Source: a bacterium (GTDB taxonomy: Bacteria; Patescibacteriota; Minisyncoccia; Phycocordibacterales; Phycocordibacteraceae). Taken from it: a DNA stretch of 6,947 bases. The notes under the pieces were generated by a model. It was given only the letters and a program-made list of their open reading frames with translations, did not search any database and was not told where the DNA came from. The translations under genes were made by a program, and so were the position numbers. Shown here one piece after another: positions 3,576 through 6,947 of this stretch (position 1 is its first letter; every line of letters starts with the position of its first letter). Location: the NCBI GenBank assembly GCA_021813835.1, contig JAKAJJ010000031.1, forward strand, positions 1 to 6,947, in the 5' to 3' direction.

Positions 3576-5181
3576 AGAGGGGGTGCGGGGAAAGCGGGCG
3601 CGCCTGGAGCTCCGGGTGGAACTGCGTGCCGAGCATAAAAGGGTGCGCGGAGCGCGGCAGTTCCGCGATCTCCATCAGGATTCCGTCGGGCGACATACCC
3701 GAGAAGACGAGGCCGGCGTCCTCGAGCTGCTTCACGTACGCAGGATTGATCTCGTAGCGGTGGCGGTGGCGCTCTTCGACGAGCTCTTTCTTGTACGCGG
3801 CGCGGGCGAGCGTGCCCTTCTTGAGGTATGCGGGATACGCGCCGAGGCGCATCGTACCGCCGTACTTGTTGTCGGCAAGATGCTTTTTCTGCTCGAGCAT
3901 CAGGTCGACGACGGGATGCTCCGCGCTCTTCTTGATCTCGGTCGTGTGCGCGTCCGCGAGACCGAGGACGTTGCGGGCATACTCGATGACGAGGAGCTGC
4001 ATACCGTAACAGAGGCCGAAATACGGGATTTTCTTCTCGCGCGCGAAGCGTATCGCTTTGAGCTTCCCTTCGATGCCGCTCTCGCCGAAGCCGCCCGGGA
4101 CGATGATGCCGTCGAACTTCCCGAGGAGCGCGGCCGGCTTCCCTCTCTCGAAGTCCTTCGCGTTGACCCAGGTGATGCGCGGCCGGCGCTTCAGTTTCGC
4201 CGCCGAGAACTTGATGGCCTCGATGACGGAGAGGTACGCGTCCGAGAGCACGAAGTCGCCCGTATCGAAATACTTGCCCACGATGGCGATAGCCACCTCC
4301 GGCGCTTTCTCGTTCCCCGCGGCGAGAACGAACCGCCGCCACGCGGAAAGCGATGCGCGGCGCTTCTCGGAGAGGTTCAGGGCGTCGAGGAGCGCGTCGC
4401 CGAGTTTGTCTTCCTCGAAATTGAGCGGCGCTTCGTAGATGCTCGTGATGTCCGGCGCGCTGATGACGCGGTCCTTGCGGACGTTGCACCAGACGGCGAG
4501 CTTCTCCTTGCGCTTCTCGTCCACGTGCTCCTTCGAGCGCGCGATGATGAAGTCCGGCTGGACGCCGTAGGAGTTCAGGTCGCGCACCGCCGTCTGCGTC
4601 GGCTTCGTCTTCATCTCGCCGAGGGTCCCGGGCGTCGGCAGGTACGACACCATCACGAAGAGAACGTCGTTCGGGTGCTCCATCTTGAGGACGCGCGCCG
4701 CTTCGATGAAAAGCGCGTTCTGGAAGTCGCCGATGGTGCCGCCGATCTCGATGACCGAGACGCGGCTGCCGTTGTAGGCGGCGGCCGCTTCGATGCGCCG
4801 GAGGATCTCGTCGCGGACATGGGGGATGGCTTCGACGCACTTGCCGCCGTACTCGAGCGCGCGCTCGCGCGCGATGACCGACTGGTACACCATCCCGCTC
4901 GTCATATAGTCGTCGGGCGTCAGATCGCGGCCGAGGAAGCGCTCGTAGTTGCCCATATCCTGGTCGGTCTCGAGCCCGCTTCGCAGGACGAACACTTCGC
5001 CGTGCTCGGTCGGATTCATCGTGCCGGCGTCGACGTTCAGATACGGGTCGACCTTCACGAGATTCACCGGGTAGCCCTTCTGCTGGAGGAGCAGGCCGAT
5101 GGAGCTCGTGACGACGCCCTTGCCGACGCCCGACATCACCCCGCCGAGGACGAATATGTATTTGTGGCCGTCGCGAGCCAT
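3526..5181 (-). CDS. pyrG: CTP synthase (glutamine-hydrolysing)
   Basis: The protein converts UTP to CTP using ATP and ammonia released from glutamine, in the cytoplasm. It has the complete two-domain layout at 551 residues (E. coli PyrG has 545). The N-terminal synthase domain shows the P-loop G-G-V-M-S-G-V-G-K-G (13-22), Mg-binding E-T-D-x-D (71-75) and E-I-G-G-T-I-G-D (145-152). The C-terminal class I glutamine amidotransferase domain has P-G-G-F-G (362-366), nucleophile Cys391 in G-L-C-Y-G-M-Q, and the His522/Glu524 pair in F-H-P-E. Small departures from the common forms are V-M-S-G-V for V-V-S-S-L and C-Y-G for C-L-G. None removes a catalytic residue. The protein ends in a basic R-R-R-K-R-K tail. 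ATG 5181 follows the ftsX stop by 6 nt, so pyrG is the last gene of the ftsE-ftsX-pyrG operon. Its 3' end overlaps the convergent DUF488 gene by 50 bp, and no hairpin terminator is seen. Confidence 0.97.
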   Translation of the reverse strand: MARDGHKYIFVLGGVMSGVGKGVVTSSIGLLLQQKGYPVNLVKVDPYLNVDAGTMNPTEHGEVFVLRSGLETDQDMGNYERFLGRDLTPDDYMTSGMVYQSVIARERALEYGGKCVEAIPHVRDEILRRIEAAAAYNGSRVSVIEIGGTIGDFQNALFIEAARVLKMEHPNDVLFVMVSYLPTPGTLGEMKTKPTQTAVRDLNSYGVQPDFIIARSKEHVDEKRKEKLAVWCNVRKDRVISAPDITSIYEAPLNFEEDKLGDALLDALNLSEKRRASLSAWRRFVLAAGNEKAPEVAIAIVGKYFDTGDFVLSDAYLSVIEAIKFSAAKLKRRPRITWVNAKDFERGKPAALLGKFDGIIVPGGFGESGIEGKLKAIRFAREKKIPYFGLCYGMQLLVIEYARNVLGLADAHTTEIKKSAEHPVVDLMLEQKKHLADNKYGGTMRLGAYPAYLKKGTLARAAYKKELVEERHRHRYEINPAYVKQLEDAGLVFSGMSPDGILMEIAELPRSAHPFMLGTQFHPELQARPLSPHPLFTEFVRAAALRRRKRK

Positions 5182-5187
5182 ACGCCC

Positions 5188-6114
5188 CTACACCTTCAGG
5201 TACTTACGGATAGCGAGCACGGAAGCGACCGCGCCGAGCACGATGCCCGCGCCGACGAGGAGGAGGGAGATGACGAAAAAGTGGCTGCCGTAGTACGCCG
5301 CGAGGTCGAATCCGCCGAGCCAGGCGGCGGTCTTCGCGCTCGCATACCACGTGGCGGGCCAGAGGAGGAGCAGGACGAGCGCCGCGGCGATGACGCCCGT
5401 GATGACGCCCGTCACGATGAACGGCCCCTGGATGTACGCGTTGCTCGCGCCGACGAGCCGCATCACGCCGATCTCGTCCTTGGCGGTGTAAATGGCGAGG
5501 CGGATGGTCGCGAACGCGATGAGGATGGAGGCGATGGCGAACAGGGCGACGATCGCGATGCCGATGCCGCGCGTCGCCGTGATGGCGAGCGAGAGCCGAT
5601 CGATGGCGTCCTTGTTCTGCGCGTAGTTGATGCGGTCGATGATGGACGTGCCGCCCGCCGAGAGAGCGGGCGAGGCCTGGAGGAAATTGACGATGCTCTC
5701 GTACTGCGACGGGTCTTTCGCCCGCACTTCGAGCGACGCGTCGAGCGGGTTCCCGCCGAGCTCGTCGAGCGCCTGGAGGGTGAGCTGGTCGCTCGCGTGG
5801 CGCGCGCGGAAAGCGGCGAGCGCCTCGTCGGCCGAGGTGTAGGTGACGCTCGCCACCTGCGGCAGCTTCTCGATCTGGCTTTTCACCGAGAGTATGTCCT
5901 GCTCGCTCGCGGTCGTGACGAAGTAGACGGAAACGTCCACTTTGTCCTTTATCGCGTTCAGCGTGAAGGAAAGGAGCGCGGAAAGGAAGACGAGGGAGCC
6001 GATGATGGCGAGCGTCACCGTCATAATGAGCACGGTGGCCGCGGTGACCGCGCCGCCCCGCACGAAATTCTTCCCGCCGCTCCCCAGCACCCGCCGAATG
6101 GTCATCCATCGCAT
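5188..6114 (-). CDS. ftsX: Cell division protein FtsX (permease-like subunit)
   Basis: This 308-residue protein is the membrane partner of FtsE. The complex sits at the division site and uses ATP to activate peptidoglycan hydrolases outside the cell. The family layout is clear: a short cytoplasmic N terminus, TM1 at about 23-48, an extracellular domain at about 55-175 beginning with K-D-K-V-D-V-S-V-Y-F (56-65), then TM2 near 180-207, TM3 near 228-253 and TM4 near 276-302. The cytoplasmic loop after TM2 carries K-D-E-I-G-V-M-R-L-V-G-A-S, the hallmark FtsX/MacB-like coupling segment. ATG 6114 lies 9 nt after the ftsE stop; an in-frame ATG at 6105 is an alternative, and neither has a strong Shine-Dalgarno. 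No hydrolase-activator gene follows; pyrG does instead. Confidence 0.95.
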   Translation of the reverse strand: MRWMTIRRVLGSGGKNFVRGGAVTAATVLIMTVTLAIIGSLVFLSALLSFTLNAIKDKVDVSVYFVTTASEQDILSVKSQIEKLPQVASVTYTSADEALAAFRARHASDQLTLQALDELGGNPLDASLEVRAKDPSQYESIVNFLQASPALSAGGTSIIDRINYAQNKDAIDRLSLAITATRGIGIAIVALFAIASILIAFATIRLAIYTAKDEIGVMRLVGASNAYIQGPFIVTGVITGVIAAALVLLLLWPATWYASAKTAAWLGGFDLAAYYGSHFFVISLLLVGAGIVLGAVASVLAIRKYLKV

Positions 6115-6123
6115 ACGCGCATT

Positions 6124-6801
6124 CTACAGGACGTACTTCCCTCCGACGTCGTCGCGCACCACCCGCCCGCGGTCGATGGTCACCACGCGCTTCCCCACGG
6201 CGTCGACCACGCCCTTGTTGTGCGTGGTGATGATGACGGTCGTCCCGAGCTCGTTGATTTTCTTGAAAATCTCCACGACTTCGTAGGCATTGATGGGGTC
6301 GAGGTTCCCCGTCGGCTCGTCGGCGACGATGAGGTCCGGCTGGTTGATGATGGCGCGGCCGATGGCGATGCGCTGCTTCTCGCCGCCCGAGAGCTGATCC
6401 GGGAAATGGCTCGCCTTGTCGGCGAGATTCACGAGTTCGAGGATATACGGCACGTCCGAAGCGATCTCGTCGTCGGTGCGGCCCGCGGCTTCCATCGCGA
6501 ACGCGATGTTCTCGTACGCCGTCTTGTTCGGGATGAGGCGGAAGTCCTGGAAGACCGTGCCGATCTTGCGGCGGTAGTGGTGGAGCGCGGAGCTCGGCAG
6601 GTCGTTCACGTCGATCGATTCGAAAAAAACGGAGCCCTCGGTGGGGCGTTCTTCCGCGAGGAGGAGCTTGAGGAGGGTTGTTTTGCCGGCGCCCGAGTGG
6701 CCGACGATGGAGACGAATTCCTTGGGGGCCACCGAGAGCGTCACGCCCTCGACTGCCGCCGCGTCCCCGTACCGCTTCGTCACCTTGTCGAAATAAATCA
6801 C
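6124..6801 (-). CDS. ftsE: Cell division ATP-binding protein FtsE
   Basis: This is the cytoplasmic ATPase of the FtsEX division complex, 225 residues when started at GTG 6801. Motifs in order are Walker A G-H-S-G-A-G-K-T (34-41), Q-loop Gln85 in V-F-Q-D-F-R-L-I (83-90, typical of FtsE), signature L-S-G-G-E (137-141), Walker B L-I-V-A-D-E-P (157-163) with Glu162, D-loop N-L-D (166-168) and switch His194. The GTG start is preferred because the product then begins V-I-Y-F-D-K-V-T-K-R-Y-G, as FtsE proteins do, and a TACAAT box lies 6 nt upstream. The in-frame ATG at 6840 would add 13 residues with no family counterpart and would overlap the transposase frame extensively. It is the first gene of the ftsE-ftsX-pyrG operon. 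Confidence 0.95.
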   Translation of the reverse strand: MIYFDKVTKRYGDAAAVEGVTLSVAPKEFVSIVGHSGAGKTTLLKLLLAEERPTEGSVFFESIDVNDLPSSALHHYRRKIGTVFQDFRLIPNKTAYENIAFAMEAAGRTDDEIASDVPYILELVNLADKASHFPDQLSGGEKQRIAIGRAIINQPDLIVADEPTGNLDPINAYEVVEIFKKINELGTTVIITTHNKGVVDAVGKRVVTIDRGRVVRDDVGGKYVL

Positions 6802-6805
6802 CGGC

Positions 6806-6946
6806 TCATTGTACCCCACCTGTTCCGGCGGGCAAAGCAAATGTACGAGTCCAGTACTTTTGGCACTCCCCGACGGTTAATGTCGACACAATATAGCGCA
6901 GAGGCGACACCATGCCCAGCGATTCGTGGGGCCGCCTCGTGTTGTA
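6806..6946 (-). CDS. DDE integrase-core transposase, C-terminal fragment (5' end outside window)
   Basis: Read from the right edge, the minus-strand frame gives the last 46 residues of a transposase: Y-N-T-R-R-P-H-E-S-L-G, then a P-L-R-Y-I segment. Y-N-x-x-R-P-H-x-x-L-G followed by T/S-P-x-x-Y is the well-known C-terminal signature of integrase-core transposases of the IS3/IS481 group, just past the catalytic Glu. A later E-C-Q-K-Y-W-T-R-T recalls the ends of transposases common in Patescibacteria. The last residues, after T-R-T, look like read-through beyond the element, and the TGA (6806-6808) lies only 4 nt before the ftsE start codon. The catalytic part is not in the window, so activity is unknown. 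Confidence 0.75.
   Translation of the reverse strand, partial: YNTRRPHESLGMVSPLRYIVSTLTVGECQKYWTRTFALPAGTGGVQ
6808..6836 (-). promoter_or_regulatory. Promoter of the ftsE-ftsX-pyrG operon, leaderless type
   Basis: On the minus strand TACAAT (6808-6813) stands 6 nt before GTG 6801. The -35 would be TTGCCC (6830-6835, 16-bp spacer) or TTTGCC (6831-6836, 17-bp spacer). This geometry puts the transcription start at or next to the start codon. A G-rich stretch sits between the boxes but is too far upstream to act as a ribosome site for such a transcript. The promoter lies inside or at the edge of the adjacent transposase frame. Confidence 0.5.
6842..6866 (-). repeat. Possible terminal end of the right-hand insertion sequence
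   Basis: The DNA encoding C-Q-K-Y-W-T-R-T (TGCCAAAAGTACTGGACTCG and the next few bases, minus strand) is more AT-rich than the following bases, and the protein loses family character just after it. In similar elements the terminal repeat overlaps the end of the transposase gene, so the element may end near 6842. The opposite terminus is outside the window, so this is inference from position only. Confidence 0.3.
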
Positions 6947-6947
6947 C

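Noticed and set aside
3500..4840. Minus-strand 446-codon frame inside pyrG
   Set aside because: It is an alternative frame of pyrG with Arg/Pro/His-rich composition and no family features.
6802..6840. Upstream ATG start for ftsE at 6840
   Set aside because: It would add 13 residues absent from the family and run through the promoter and transposase end; GTG 6801 fits better.
6806..6947. 3' end of prfB, which often precedes ftsE
   Set aside because: The frame reads Y-N-T-R-R-P-H-E-S-L-G, a transposase signature, with no release-factor motifs.
1..6947. Defence system or new multi-gene system
   Set aside because: Every substantial gene belongs to a known household, transport or transposition family, or is a small hypothetical; no effector, toxin or nuclease set is visible.

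Overview
The window is GC-rich bacterial DNA with tightly packed genes, short operons and the ends of two different insertion sequences. I infer a member of the candidate phyla radiation (Patescibacteria, probably Parcubacteria-like). The reasons are a tRNA gene without an encoded CCA, transposase fragments of types common in those genomes, CTP synthase motif variants (GVMSGVGKG, GLCYGMQ), and start codons placed 6 nt after a -10 box. This assignment rests on recalled family resemblance and was not tested by a search.

Layout, left to right. Positions 3-98 are the 3' end of an IS30-family transposase gene, followed by its probable terminal repeat. On the minus strand come a small secreted L,D-transpeptidase (146-589), a hypothetical exported or membrane-anchored protein whose 5' end looks frameshifted (669-1177), and tRNA-Gln(CTG) (1180-1250). 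Between the tRNA and the plus-strand operon (1253-1478) there is no protein gene. Instead there is a 134-bp structured repeat (1268-1401) whose two ends are inverted copies of the 5' end of the neighbouring tRNA gene. A GC-rich palindrome and a -10 box follow. The plus-strand operon encodes an ABC permease (1479-2228), its ATPase (2218-2979) and a DUF488 protein (2982-3575). The last gene overlaps tail-to-tail with pyrG. On the minus strand, ftsE (6124-6801), ftsX (5188-6114) and pyrG (3526-5181) form a compact operon read right to left. At the right edge, a DDE integrase-type transposase gene (6806-6946, minus strand, partial) runs up to the ftsE start.

How the genes work together. FtsE and FtsX form the membrane ABC complex that couples division to cell-wall hydrolysis. 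PyrG makes CTP and appears co-transcribed with them. The L,D-transpeptidase cross-links or modifies peptidoglycan outside the membrane. The permease and ATPase resemble nitrate/sulfonate/taurine importers, but no substrate-binding protein is present, so the substrate is unknown. The chromosomal genes are ordinary. The most unusual part of the window is the tRNA-Gln neighbourhood: a direct and an inverted copy of the tRNA 5' end, a precursor leader able to pair with the tRNA, and an open reading frame starting 2 nt after the tRNA.
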